A DNA stretch of 64,000 nt from Erigeron canadensis (lineage: Eukaryota; Streptophyta; Magnoliopsida; Asterales; Asteraceae). The position numbers were made by a program, and so were the translations under genes. The stretch lies in NCBI RefSeq assembly GCF_010389155.1, contig NC_057765.1:39885559-39949558 (forward strand), read 5' to 3'. Each line of letters opens with the position of its first letter. The first letter of the stretch is position 1. The notes below the pieces were generated by a model. The model saw only the letters and a program-made list of their open reading frames with translations, did not search any database and was not told the DNA's origin. Below, piece after piece: positions 40,568-53,429 of this stretch.

Positions 40568-43500
40568 ATGGAAATAACAGAGCTACCAAAACCCTCACCA
40601 CCACCACCGTGCTGGAGCAACATCTTAAAACAAAAACAACAACCATCATCAGAAAACCCCACCAACCACAATGATCCATCGCAATCCACCGTTTTAAATC
40701 TCGTCGGCAGCTGCAAATCAACCAAAGGCATCGCCGTCGCTGTGGTGGATGCAAATGCAATCATACAAGGCGGTGAACAGCTTCATAGCTCTGCCGATAA
40801 GTTTGTTTCGGTTTCTGATGTTATTCGAGAAATTAGAGATCCTACTTCTCGTCATAGACTTAATTTGTTGCCCTTTACTGTTGATATTATGGAACCTTCC
40901 CCTGAATCTATCAAAAAAGGTCCTTACTTTTAACCCCTCTTATATATATACACATATATATGTTTTATGTTTATTGTTTTTTTTTTTTTTATGTGTGTTG
41001 TTCAAGATTTAGCTATTATTAATGTGGGAAAGTTGCGAAAATGAAGAATTCAGCATAAAGTTACAATCTTGATAAATTGGTTATATGAAATTTAGTAGAT
41101 AAGTTAAATTTTCTCATATTGAGGGATATTTGAAAATAATTCAAAGTTCTAGTTTGCTCATATTTTTTAGCTTGTGACTTGTGAGGTTATGAACTTAATT
41201 TTATGAACTTCAGCTTATTAATCTGAAAAGCAATAAGTTGCACTTTATGGATGTCTGATAAGTGAATACGCTCTCAAAATAAGCTAATCCGAACACATTG
41301 TCGAAGTTTGTACTTTATAGTACTCTCTATAAGCAAGTTTTCCTTTTGAAATTGGTGAAAAATGTGACATATGGATTATACATTAGGATGTTTTCGGTAA
41401 CATCTCAACGCTTTTTTAAAAGAAAGAGAAAATTTTTGGATTTCTGCTGGCGGCGTTTGGGACGCTGGTCATTGTGTGATGGGAAGTGAGAGGGTGATAA
41501 TATTGTCACTTTTTAATATAATTTATATGGTGGAAAAAAGGTGATGTGTGATACTTATGTTGGGTGAAAAACGTGAGTGATGTGGTAAATCTTGATTGGT
41601 ATCCCTTACTCTTATGGGGGATGCTTTATCTAATAGTCCTGTGAGTAGGTTGATAGACTTTTTGTGTAGCGTTTGAAAGTGTGTTTTCGTTGATGTATTT
41701 GTAGTTATTAGCTTTGCAAGGGCAACCGGAGATCTACAAACACTGTCAGATGTTGATCTTAAACTCATTGCTTTGACTTATACCTTGGAATCTCAAATTC
41801 ATGGAACTAGCCATCTCCGGGATGCCCCTCCCCCTATTCGTACGGTTAATGTGAGGAGGCTTCCGGAGAAAGAGTTGCCTGGATGGGGGTCCAATGTTCC
41901 TAACTTGGCCCAATGGGAAGCATTGGAACATCTAAATGGAGATGGTTCAGGAGCTGCCTCAAGAATTCTTCCTCTGAATGTTTTGGATCTGAATGCCATG
42001 CCTGGAGAGAAGGATCAAACTAATGAAGATTCTGCATCAGCAAATGGATCTGAGGCACAATATAATGATGATGCTGCTTTTGGTAAACCTCGAAAATATT
42101 TGCCTAAAAAGAAAGAAGTTGTAATTGAAGGGAAAAAGATGGTGGCAGATGGAATTGATGCATCTCAGGGGCAGATTGATGATAATGCAGATGATTGGCT
42201 CCCTGCTGTGAGTCGAAGCACTCATAGGAGGTTTATGAGGAGAAAGGCTAGACGTGAAATGGCTGAGGCGGCAACTGAAAGAGAAATTCAGAATGACGCA
42301 AATGCACAAATTGAAAATGAAGAAAATCTTGATGATACGAAGTTACCAGATTTGATCTATGAAAATTCCGATGAATCACTTGTAAAAGAAAAGGTGACTG
42401 GTGGAGAAGATGTATCAACAATTCTGGGTAAAATGAGGCTTGAAGAAGACTCGGAAAAGGCTTTTGAAAATGGTGAACAGAACGAGACTGAAGATGTGAA
42501 TGAAGCGTTGGAACACTTGGATATGACTAGTGAGACTAATGAAAGTGTTGATACATCATATGTGGATGATGACAGTAGTGAGCAAAGTTGGATGTTAAGA
42601 TCACTTTCTGAGTCGAGTGTTGCTTGTGTTACTGGTGATTTTGCAATGCAGAATGTTATTCTGCAAATGGGTTTACGGCTAGTTGCACCAGGAGGAATGC
42701 AAATACGTGAGCTGCATAGGTACTTTGTCTTTTTTCTTGCTTTGCTATTCTTGACTGTTTATGTCTGGTGCTCTGGTAGAGGTAGGCAACTTGGCAGGCT
42801 AGTTAATTGGTCTAAATGAGCTGTAAATGGCCCAGGCTGGGTTGTAAATTGCCCATGTTGTAAAAGGCCTAGGTTGGGTTGTGCTGAAGCACTTTTTGTC
42901 TAATTTCTATATTAAATACAATACCAATTTAGTTCTTCCGAATCAAGCAATTTAGGGAGTTGTATGCTTGTATGCATTAAAGATACCGTTTGGAGGCTTT
43001 TGACGTGTTCATCCCATTTGAAGTTTACCTATCTCTGTTTTAGTCAGCATATTAGACTGTATCCATCTGACCAGCTAGTAGTGATAGAATTATAGAAAAT
43101 GGCCTTAGTCGATTCACGATTAGTAAATGGGTTAAAATTGGCATCTCGGATGGCTGGTGACTGGTCAGCTGGTCCTTATGTATTTGTACTAGCTTTTGTC
43201 ATCAGTATCTATGTGTGCATTATATCTGCAGTTTCTATGCAATTGCAAATTGGTAATATATTTGATGTTTAGAGTATGATTATGGATATTGTCGTTCACT
43301 GTTTTCTTGAATTTGCAGGTGGATATTGAAATGTCATGCTTGCTTTAAGGTGACAATGGAGATTGGTAGGATATTTTGTCCAAGTTGTGGGAATGGAGGC
43401 ACATTAAGAAAAGTAGCTGTTACCGTTGGTGAAAATGGAGCTCTTATTGCAGCTCGCCGACCACGTGTATCTGTACGGGGCACTAAGGTGAGTTTTTCAG

Positions 43501-44177
43501 AATTATCTTTGATTAAGTAGGATTAGCTCCCTGATAGGTATATAGAAAAATATATAAGGCACGACATGTCAAAGCCTGATTATCTACTTATAGCAATTGA
43601 TCTTTGTTTTTCCAGTTTTCATTACCTCTGCCACAAGGTGGAAGGGACGCCATTACCAAGAATCCGATTCTACGTGAGGATCAAATTCCACAGAAGTTCA
43701 TGCAACCCAAGACAAAAAAGAAGAATAAACAGGTGATTTTTCTAATCATAAACCCACGTCGTTGGGTTGTCTTGATACATTAACACTTCTTTTTCCCAAA
43801 TTTTTTACTTCTTCAGAGAATGCTCATTAGATGGAGATAACATATAGCAAGTTGAGAAAAGTTGGAACCATTTTAGGCTACTACGGACAAGTCTGGCCAA
43901 TTTTTATATATAGTCGAGTTTTCATGTTTGGCCTGTTGGGGTTTCAACTATCAATGTAACGCAATTCAACCTATGGGTTAAAGCTGCCATGATAAAGCTC
44001 ATAATTTGTGTATTTGATTATATTTTGTAGGCTGATGACATCTTTGCTACAAATGAAATGTTTACTCACCATTCAGAGAAGCGGGCTCCTTTTCAACCAC
44101 CAGTAAGGAAAGCACTAGCAGTTTTTAGTGGCAGGAGGAATCCGAATGACAATCACTATTCTCGTTCGAAGCATTAG
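40568..44177 (+). CDS. NOB1: NOB1, 20S pre-rRNA D-site endonuclease (599 aa)
   Basis: NOB1 cuts 20S pre-rRNA at site D to give mature 18S rRNA in late 40S maturation. Five exons join in phase to 599 aa: 40568-40919, 41705-42719, 43319-43487, 43616-43732 and 44031-44177. The N-terminal PIN nuclease domain (about 56-150) has the first catalytic aspartate D61 in VAVVDANAII and a second acidic motif in SDVDLKLIALT. A long acidic, variable middle region with a basic FMRRKARREM stretch follows. A zinc ribbon comes next (C461, C464, C476, C479: CHAC and CPSC), and the C-terminal tail is basic. Length and order match plant NOB1. The promoter must lie in or just after the LINE remnant, because that element ends about 100 bp upstream. 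Confidence 0.96.
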
Positions 44178-44440
44178 AGTTGTCCTCATAAATTTTGCAA
44201 TATGTATATTGCTTAAGGTTGTGTTCTAAGACTTGAGTCCCATGGGCATTTGAACTTGAGTGCAGTTTTGTTTTCATTTCTTTTGGTTTATTACTTTACT
44301 GGATAAAACTATCAGTCGTTGGTCCCAGAGTCCCATGGGCATATTTTAACTTTAGTGCATAGTTTTTATCTTTCATGGTTCATTACCGGATGATACTATC
44401 TATCATTGGTCCCGAAGTTAGAAATTTACCAGAATTGAAT
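44178..44440. other. NOB1 3' flank
   Basis: Likely 3' UTR. It is duplicated at 56450-56690, where it follows the NOB1 pseudogene. Confidence 0.5.
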
Positions 44441-44775
44441 AATACACATTACATAATACATTTATTTCAAGTCATTGAACCAACTTCACATTCTATCAAT
44501 ATTATACATTTATTTCGAGATACTGAAGTGAAACCTATGTCACATGATCTAACTTTATATGATAACGATACAAAAGTCTTCATCATCAATACAATAAATT
44601 TATTTCAAAACATTAAAATGAAACCAACCAGCTCAAATTTGACGGTGCTTCACATGGTTCAACTTCACACGATACGATGTTTCAACCATACAAAAATCTT
44701 CATCAATACTATACATTTATTTCAAAATATTAAAGTGAAATTTCATGATAACGATGTTTCAGTAATACAAAACTC
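44440..44775. repeat. Imperfect tandem repeat array
   Basis: Four diverged copies of a unit containing ATACATTTATTTCAAAATAT and TGAAACCAAC. They keep a frame open by chance for 134 codons with repeated IHLFQ. A related array lies at 61030-61260 in the second copy of the segmental duplication. Confidence 0.7.
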
Positions 44776-46443
44776 TTAAATTTCATTATTTTTTAGTATC
44801 CGATGTCTCATGCATTTTAGGTGTGAGTAATATATTAGTAGTTGAGCATGTATATATATAGCATTGTCTATGTCTATATAAGTAATCTATTAATTTTGCA
44901 TGTGGAATACTACAAAGGAAGAAAATTGTCCGAGTATCTTGTTTCGCTCTTAATAATTTCTTTGGAGCCTAACCCCTTCTAATTAAAGGTTATCTATCAA
45001 TTGCATCATCTTTTGTTATTTGGTGTTTAATTTCCATGCATTTGATAGATAAATTAATTTTTTAGGTTTCTTATTACAAATTTTACTCTTGTTTCTTAGG
45101 ATTCAAACTCTCTAGCTTCTCCCCCATTCACCCCTGATAATATTGTAACTTGACAAATTTGACATTTTCTAACCCTACATTCTTAATTGGGTGTTTTATT
45201 AGTTGAATCAGATCGAACCTCCTGGCCGGCGTTGGAATGCATATGAACCATTGAATCTCAGTGACGACATGGACAAATTCATACTTTAAAATTACAAAGA
45301 AAACATGGTTGTTGGCGATGGAAATTAAGGTAATCAAAGAAGTTATGTATGAGTGGCATGCAAAATATAAATGGTTGGTCTGATCGGGGTCCCCATTTTG
45401 AATTTGATGGTATCCAAGCAAACCAACTTAATTAAAAGTAAGTTAATTTGATTGTATGTATAGTAGCCACTACTTTTCGGAGAAATTAAAGCTGCTGGCA
45501 ATATTATCTTTTAACATGCATGTTTTATTTTTCTTTTTTCTGAAGAATTCCAAGTAGTAATTAAACTTCTAGTTCTAGTGTTTTACGTTGTATCAATGGA
45601 AGGACGCGGAAAAATCTGGTGTTGCCAATGGTGGCCTTTGCCAAATCATCCAAAAACCAGCATTATTGTAAATACTGGCCGATTTCAATTTTGTGGCCGT
45701 ACGTGTGTTTTAGTTTAAAGACGATAACATTTATTACTATTTGTAACAAGTTATAACACACAGGATTTTTCTTATTCCTCGCTGGGTCAAACCAAGGCTT
45801 GAATACCGGCCTTCAAGTCGACCCATGGGGGACATGGTTGAGGTCAACGAGCAAGGGAGAAAAGGGAAAAAAAATAGGAATTTTATTCCATCCCACATTG
45901 GTGCAAGTAAGAAACCAAAGGTTTTTTGTAAAGTTTTTTTTCTATTTTCCCTTTGCACCAAATTCTCTTTTCTTTTTCTTGAATCCCACATCATTTTGGT
46001 GTGCAAGTAATTTGATCGACTTTTTAGTTTAATATTTTAGTCACTTTTATTTATTAAAATCTCAAATCAAGTTGTTGCTAGCATGAAGCTAGTGTCGGTG
46101 AGTTGCTCACGTGTATGAGACTATTGGGGAGTTCCATTTTGGAATTAGTTTTATTATAGATTGATTAATGAGATTAATTAACTACTAAAAATTTAAACTT
46201 GTTTTAACTATAAGATTAGTTGTTAGTTAGAAAGTTAATTAGAATAATTTATCAATGCTTGTTTATTAATTTATTAACTAATGTTTTCTATAATTAATAA
46301 TGGTTTTAATTATTAACGTCATATTGACTCATGATGTATTTATGGATAACCCCATTTAGTTTTCAAAGTAATCATTTAAGATTAAACAAGCGTTTTGGTT
46401 AACGAAAACCCAACACTAATCACATGCATGCCTTTATGTATTA

Positions 46444-46701
46444 ATTGGTAAAGATGGTACTTCCCATCACAGCTCAGTGGTTAAGCACCAGGAAGGACAT
46501 TTAAAGAAATTTCACAATAAAGTCCTCCAGTGAAGCAGATTTAAGTCCTGTAGAGGGGGCAGAGTTTTATCCCAACTAAATGTCGTGCCTTCGAGCGATT
46601 TAGTTGGGAGTTTCTCCTCCTACTAGGTATTGATAGTGAAAGCTAGATCCCTTGTTGCGAGCAAATTATCCACACCTTTCAAAAAAAAAATTAGTAAAGA
46701 T
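46444..46701 (+). mobile_element. SINE (tRNA-derived) with 12-bp target duplication
   Basis: The element at 46456-46689 carries an A-box-like CAGCTCAGTGGTTAAGCAC near its 5' end and a B-box-like CCTTCGAGCG downstream, and ends in a run of ten A. It is flanked by ATTGGTAAAGAT and ATTAGTAAAGAT (one mismatch). Polymerase III boxes, an A-tail and a long direct repeat are the marks of a SINE. I saw no equivalent insertion at the matching place in the second copy of the duplication. Confidence 0.75.
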
Positions 46702-47329
46702 ATACTCTTCCCATTTTGATGTATCATGTACAACTCATCTTATACCATTCTTAACCTTTTACCATTTTTACCTATATTTTTCAAAATGACCTTTTCATCA
46801 CAATCACCTTCACTTTTTTTCCTTAATCATCTACCTTCTAATTTAATATTCTAACTCATTATATCTCACAATACCTCACAATACCCTACAACATACCTTA
46901 TCAAAACGTAACAAATAATACAGATAATAAAAAAGACCCCACTATCACTTTTTCACCCTTAATGAACCAAATCACTTATTTTTTTTCACCTCCCTATTTT
47001 ATTTATGTCCCTTAACAATTCACTTCCTCATCACTTTTCTTCATGTCCCCTTTAACATTGCTCTTAATAATATGTGTTTTCCTTTATACTAAAAAAAAGG
47101 TGCCCTTGGTTTTGTTGATTGAGACATGTTCGCCCAAATTTTATTATACCTTAAAGGTTTTCATGTTCGTTAATTAATGATAGATCAAAAGTGTCAATAA
47201 ATTCTTTAAATTTGTTGCATACTAAAAAAATATACTAACCAGTTACCAAAGTCAACATTTCATTAAAAAAAAAAGTATCATATACTCAAACAACAAAATA
47301 CGCACACTACAAAAACTTAGGCCAATACA

Positions 47330-48045
47330 TCTAGATCGAGAGTTAAAAATAATTTTGGTGGCACAACAAAAGTGTCGAGGCTGAAGTCTTTCTTTGGACG
47401 TCAATAGTCACTGGATCTTGGTATCTCCCTACACTTGATTGGTTTTGATTGCAAACACCCGGATCTTCTTTTTATGGTTAAGAAGCGCCACAAAAGTACT
47501 AAAAGAGACGGGTACAATTGAGAGTATACGCGCAATTCATTCATGTTTAGGATATATCAAATGGAGTGTTCCTGCTAACATAATTGATACCCTCATCATT
47601 GCTCCCAATACAAACATCCACTGGCTCGAGACTCTTTATATAGCTTGGCTTTTGATATCTCATAAGAAACTAAAGCTTGGCTTTTGATATCTCATAAGAA
47701 ACTAAACCAATGGCTATATATGCCATCAAATAATTCTTGGTAAGAGGATAATCCTTCAATGTTCCCGCGGTACTACCCCCTAAATTTACCCAATCCCTTA
47801 GCTATAAAGTATGAATACTCAGATTCACCTAACTTTCTAACCAAACCCTCAAATCATTTTCAACTTCTAACTTTATGTATGCTCGCTATATCTTTAAAAA
47901 CATGTTCTAACTTACTTGTTGTGTCCAAATCCTTGTCAATGATAATAGATGTAAGCTCCTCATCACTAGAGTTTAACAATTGCCTGAGGTTGCATTCATG
48001 TGAAAGAATAGATGAGCGATATTTATTTATCGTCGAACTGGTAGT
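47330..48045 (-). pseudogene. Membrane-protein pseudogene, left arm of inverted repeat
   Basis: On the minus strand this is a decayed copy of the second half of the gene at 57553-60281. The reading includes SHECNLRQLLNSSDEELTS, like SHELNLKEMLPPTDEELTS in the intact protein, and continues with the counterpart of its last membrane segments and of the DHEKK tail near 47440. Frames are broken, and it contains a tandem 33-bp duplication (47642-47706). It is the mirror image of 48050-48765. Confidence 0.75.
47642..47706. repeat. Tandem duplication of about 32 bp
   Basis: Two adjacent copies containing AGCTTGGCTTTTGATATCTC. Confidence 0.85.
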
Positions 48046-48049
48046 ATAA

Positions 48050-48765
48050 CATAAATACCACTTGTTGTTTTATTAATCATTGTATGTTTTACTACTCTTT
48101 CAATGATATATAAGTATTGCTCGTCTATTATTTCACATGAATTTAACCTTAGATAGTTGTTAATTTCTAGTGATAAGGAGCTTACATCTTTTATCATTGG
48201 CAAGGCCGGGTTGTACACAACGAGTAAGCTAGAGCATGTTTTTAAAGATATGGTGAGCAAACATAAAGTCGGAACTGATTTGAGAACTTGGATAGAGAAG
48301 TTAGGTGAATCCGGGTACTGATACATTATAGCTAAGGGGTGGGTATTTTAGGGGCTAGTACTCGTGTACATTCAAAGAGTATCATGTTACCAAGAAGTTT
48401 TTTAATGGCTTATACAACCATGGGTTTAGTTTCTTTTAAGATTTGAAAAGGGCAGTACAAAAGTCTCTCAGTCAGTGGATGATTGTATTGGGAGCAGTGA
48501 CGAGGGTATCAATTATGTTAACAGGAACACTCCATTTGATATATCCTAAACATGAACGAATTACGCGTATACTCTCAATTATACCGGTCGCTTTTGGTAC
48601 TTTGGTGACACTTCCTGACCATAAAAAGAAGATCCAGGAGTTTGAAACCAAAATTCATCAAGGATGAGGAGATACCAAGATCCACTGACAATCGATGTTC
48701 AAATAAAGACTTCAGCCTCGAATTTGTTGCGCCACCGAAATTTCATCAAAACTCTTGATTTAGCT
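48050..48765 (+). pseudogene. Membrane-protein pseudogene, right arm of inverted repeat
   Basis: A plus-strand decayed copy of the second half of the 57553-60281 gene. It starts with the SHEFNL-like block, continues with LRTWIEKLGESGY followed by a stop, and ends with VSIMLTGTLHLIYPKH and DHKKKIQEFETKIHQG (48443-48667). In-frame stops and frameshifts disrupt the middle. With the left arm it forms a near-continuous inverted repeat of about 715 bp per arm. Confidence 0.8.
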
Positions 48766-48769
48766 CATG

Positions 48770-50633
48770 TGGGATTAGGATGAAAATATTATACCGACAT
48801 CATATGACTCATAAGAGTGAATCGGATATTCAATTATGGAACCGGGGCCAGAGTTTTTCCCATTACCATTTTATTAAAATCAAATCAATTATTATTCTGA
48901 TTCTATCGTTAATTAACAAATATAAAAAACTTTATTCTTTTGACCAATTATAGAGACGTAATTCTTATACTTCAAAATATCGTATACACATAAGTGACAT
49001 AACAGTTCAAGTAACCCTGAACATTCGTGCATTGTGTCACCATTAGTAGTATTACCTATAATGTGTACTCTTTATAAAACTAACTTGGCATTACACTCAT
49101 AATTTATAAGCTTTACAATTTCTCAAACTCACAAAACAAATACTTACAAATTTTAAGGAACAATGTCCGGAAAGTATCATCAACTACCAACACATATATA
49201 AAACCAAGCAATCGCATATCCCTTGTCACCCATCATGAATCCAACAGTTGTAGCCATGCCAAGAGTCTCCTAATTAATAAATGAAAGAAAAGATAATATA
49301 AAGAAAATTTCTAAGTAGTCTCCTAATCACATTAGATACATTGAGTCTGAAGTGATCAATCAATAGACAATAGTTAGAAGTTTCTAGCCATTGCCAGCTA
49401 AAACGTTGTATTAAAAAAATGCTTACCCGTTTAGAAAAAGTGATAATTCTAAACTTTGAAAAAAGGTGCAGTAAAATAAAATGTTTACTCGTTTGAATGA
49501 TATCACTCTCATAACTCCAATAATAGCATAAAAATGTGATCTCTTTTATACTTAATTAATTTCCTGTGCATGGTGACTTCAATTTAATTAGTGGTTTAAT
49601 ATATTTGGTTTGAAATGGAGCACTACGTATTTTAATGAGCATTATAATCATATGATTTTAGATGTTTCAATTAGAAGAAGTTTCATAGGGGATTTGGTAA
49701 ACATGAGAAATAGAGTTCAAAGAGGATAGACTGGTGGTGATGATGGGTAATCCAACTCAGCTGTATATGTGAATATTTTAACGATTTGTGGGGAAACAAA
49801 GATGTAACTCTAAGAACTAACAATATTACCTTTATCAAAATCTTTATAAAAATGAAATTGCTTTTAATAATCAAAAGGTTATTTTTTTTTTATGGATTTA
49901 ATCCTAGAAATAAGTAGAAAGTACGTATTTAATTAATGACACGGAATCACGGAGAGCCTTCTACAGGCTCAAGACTGAAAAACCTACTGGACTATTTTAA
50001 ATCCAGACCCATGCGTCCGGCCCATAATACAAAGAATCAGAGTTTAGAAGGCAACAGAGTAACCAATTAATATGTTTGTTCAGTTCCCAATTAATTAAGA
50101 GGAATTAGGCATACTTTTCCAGTGAAACTAACAAGCTGTAAACATTATTTAGTATAAGATCGACTTGTAGTTTTTTTATGAATTAAAATTCCAAATAATC
50201 AATGTGAAAGAAGGAAAAACGGAAATAATCTAGCTCAATAATCATATCGGACACACAATAATCAGCATGGTGGATTAGGCATTGGACGAAGTGGACGACC
50301 GGCCGAGGTCTGATTTTTTAGGGGGCCCGTTTTTTTATTTTTTGTATGTATATATATTGGACTTTTTTTAGTTGGTCTCAAATTATCTTTCCTATATATA
50401 TATATATTATATATATATATAAATTATATGTTGTTAACCAATACCGTTACAAATTTTAACAATTAATCAAAAATTAAACAATAGTACTTAACAAAAAAAA
50501 CTCAAGTAACAATTTAATATAACATTTATCATCGTTTTTATATCTTAGTTTATATAATTATAATTGTTTTATTTATTATTCGGGCCCCCTTTTTATCCTT
50601 TAGCCGAGATTCATAAATCCTCAGAGACGGCAT
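48770..50633. other. Intergenic DNA
   Basis: No gene is seen. At about 50305-50600 there is a stretch bounded by AGGGGGCCCG on the left and CGGGCCCCCT on the right, possibly the ends of a small decayed transposon. Confidence 0.45.
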
Positions 50634-51633
50634 TACTACAAGAAAAATGGGATTTAGTAGCCACGACGGAAGTCGTGGCCAAATGTCATAAAAGTCGCGG
50701 CCAAAGGTTTTGGCCACAAAATTAGCCACGACAAAAAGTTGTCACCATATGAGCGAATCTTATTCTTTTGGCCACGAAATTAGCCACGACAAAAATTGGG
50801 TCCCACCCCCTAAAAAATTAAATGGAAAAGAAACTCAAAAATATTTGGCCACGATTTAGTCGCGGCTAATGTCGTGACTCAAGGTATTTTCCAAAAAAAA
50901 TAATAATAATACAGTATGTACTTTTGTATATCGTATTTTTATACATACAATATACAAACATACATACTGTATTTATATATATATATTTTTTTATCGTATT
51001 TCAATATATATTATATATATTTATTTTCTCAAAAACAATTATTATTTTGTTTTAATTAAAAAACACAAATTTTTTTATATTATACAAAATACACTTAACA
51101 TAATTTTATAAAAAAACAAACAAAATACAAAACATAAAAATAAATTCCATAATATACCCACTAATTTACATAAAGAATCATACACAAAATTCATATAAAC
51201 AAACTTTCATTAATAACAAACTCTAATCGATTATATCAAAATAAACAAACATTACTATACAAACTAAAATTATACACAAACTATTCAAACTAACCAAGTA
51301 TCATCATATAAACGAGAAAGTCGGCTGACAATGATGGCTGGCGGTGTTGATGGTTGTCGGCTTCTATGGTGGTTGAAGGCAGCCGTGATGGAGGCGGAAG
51401 TGGTGATGGGCTGTTGTCACTAAAAATATAACAAAGAAGTCAACTTTAGTAACAATACTAACTTAAATTACATATATATACCACTATATGAGAAACACTT
51501 ACCAGAAAAATAAAAAGAAACGACGACAGCGGCGGTTAGAGTACAACAAGGCGACGCTTTGAAGAAAGGGGGAAGCTTCTTGTGGTGGGATATATATTTC
51601 CGACGAGATGGAAAGAAGAAAAGATGGGAAGAA

Positions 51634-52458
51634 GAAGATGTTATAACACCATTCAAGAAAACAACAATTTTATTGAAGATACATTTGAATTACAACAATA
51701 AAATTACAAGTAAAGAAAGTAGTATAAAACATTACAAGAAAGCAAAATAAAGAATAAAACAGAAACAGAAAGAAAGGCAAAAACGGGCTGAGGATATGGT
51801 TAAACCAAGGTCCCTTAAAACTGATTTCGGGCCACCCAAGTGAACCCGACAGTTTCCCAAGGTACAACAGCCAAAGCAGTTAGTACTGCCGGAGTCAACC
51901 ACAACCCAGAATTTACCTTCAAGAACTTCTTGAAGTGGAGTGAAAGAGAAAGAGTATTGTAGATGATCCAGGATGGAGAAAGTGTTAGTGTTCTTGTTAT
52001 TATCATTCTGATCAGTTACAAAACATATATAAATCAGATTTTGTTAAGTGGGAAACACCTGTTAACATTAGAAGGTTAACAACACATTAAAACAGATGTC
52101 ACTTGCTGAACTAATGCAAGTGTTGTTCCAGGTGTTAAACCAGGAACAAAGGATCCCACTTAAGTGCAAAGTGCGCCACTAAAACGCCACATTACGCGTC
52201 ATCGCCCACGCCCCCGGTCCCGGGCTCGGGTGCGGGCGCGGGCGCGTCGGGTGCTTCGCACCCTTCTAGCTCACTTGGGGTGTAGCCCCTTATAAGGAAT
52301 TATAATTCCTCCAACACTCCTCCTTATAAACATACTTAATGTTTATTCTTCTACCAATGTGGGACACACTCACATTAGTTAATTATTCTTTCAACTCCTT
52401 TTAACATATCTATTAACTTGGATATTCTATGTTATTACATAAAATTTCCAACAGAAGA
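51634..52458 (-). mobile_element. Solo LTR of a retrotransposon, 815 bp
   Basis: The sequence 51639-52453 begins TGTTATAACACC and ends TTTCCAACA, with the TG...CA limits of an LTR, and is flanked by the identical 5-bp duplication GAAGA (51634-51638 and 52454-52458). On the minus strand it begins TGTTGGAAATTTTATG and carries CCCACATTGG and a TTTATAAGG promoter-like sequence, typical of Copia LTRs. No internal retroviral-type genes are present, so it arose by LTR-LTR recombination. A GC-rich patch (52195-52265) is the most GC-rich part of the window. Confidence 0.88.
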
Positions 52459-53429
52459 TAGAATGGGGAGGAAGGGAGTTGCCGTCCAAAAATTAGATGG
52501 AAGAGGGGGGGGGGGTTGGTTTTTTTTTGTGGTGGGTGTGAAAAGAAGATAAAGGAGGAGATGGTGAAAAGAGGATTAGAGATGAGTGAGTTTTGGGATT
52601 GTTTAAGTGTTCAAATTTTTATGGGTGAAATATGGTGGGGTTTTTAAATTTTTTGGGATAGTGGGTTTATAATTATTTGTTTTTTTATAGTATTTAAAAT
52701 TGTAATCCATTATTTTTTTTTTGTCATTTATTAAATTTCTTATTACTAAATCAAATTATTTTAGTTTATTATACTATTTTAAATAAATAAATATTTTTAG
52801 TGACTTATTATAATACTTTATGTTATTATAAATATCTATTATAGATGTATATAAGAAAAGTTAGTATGTAGCTATTAGACATACAAATTTGGTATAAAAT
52901 TACTCACATATTAATTTATATATATATTAATAAATGATTCAACAACTTTTTTTATGAATTAAAAAATCAAGATATGATGGATTCTACACCCAATGTTAAG
53001 TGTTAGACATTCGGTCGGTCACATACTCTCCAACCTATAGTAGTTCTAATACTTGTATGATGTACGGTATCTATATAAATAATAAGTCCTTTTAATCGAA
53101 TCTATATAGAATTAAAAAAGCTAATTAAATAAAATTAATTAATTAAAAAGACACATATCGATCAAAGATTACGCCACATGTGCTTCAATAATATCTCAAT
53201 CCTATTTTAGTTTAGTGATATATATATATGCGTGTATTGCTAGATCTGAAAGAAAAATATTTAATTTTCTTGAATGTTATTGGTCAAAAAGATGTTTTAA
53301 CCAAACGTGATTTGCTTTTATATGACAAGTGGAGATATGTGTGGTCCGATTTAAACAATTTATTAAGTTTTAACCAAATGGTGCACATATAATCGTATGA
53401 CATGTAATAATATATGTATGTATTAATGT

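Larger units (their letters stand above)
42737..47330. repeat. Segmental duplication, copy A
   Basis: This span starts in NOB1 intron 2 and matches two blocks further right: 55013-56690 (NOB1 exons 3-5 and 3' flank) and about 61020-63530 (tandem array, sequence around CCGGCCTTCAAGTCAACCCA, and the AT-rich stretches leading to the membrane-protein pseudogene). Order and orientation are kept. Copy B contains an extra 4.3 kb (56.7-61.0 kb) with an intact gene. Confidence 0.85.

Noticed and set aside
40504..40764. Two minus-strand ORFs opposite NOB1 exon 1
   Set aside because: Shadows of the proline- and glutamine-rich NOB1 N-terminus.
44375..44779. 134-aa plus-strand ORF with repeated IHLFQ
   Set aside because: The open frame follows from a tandem DNA repeat; the related array at 61 kb is not open in the same way.
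47759..48326. Two ORFs (96 and 99 aa) sharing ISLKTCS and LLVV motifs on opposite strands
   Set aside because: They are antisense shadows of the two pseudogene arms; the sense strands match the intact membrane protein.
50655..50890. CRISPR-like regular repeats
   Set aside because: The repeats are irregular and in both orientations; they are CACTA subterminal motifs in a plant genome.
51559..51750. 63-aa ORF in the CACTA element
   Set aside because: It crosses the solo LTR boundary, so it is not a real gene.
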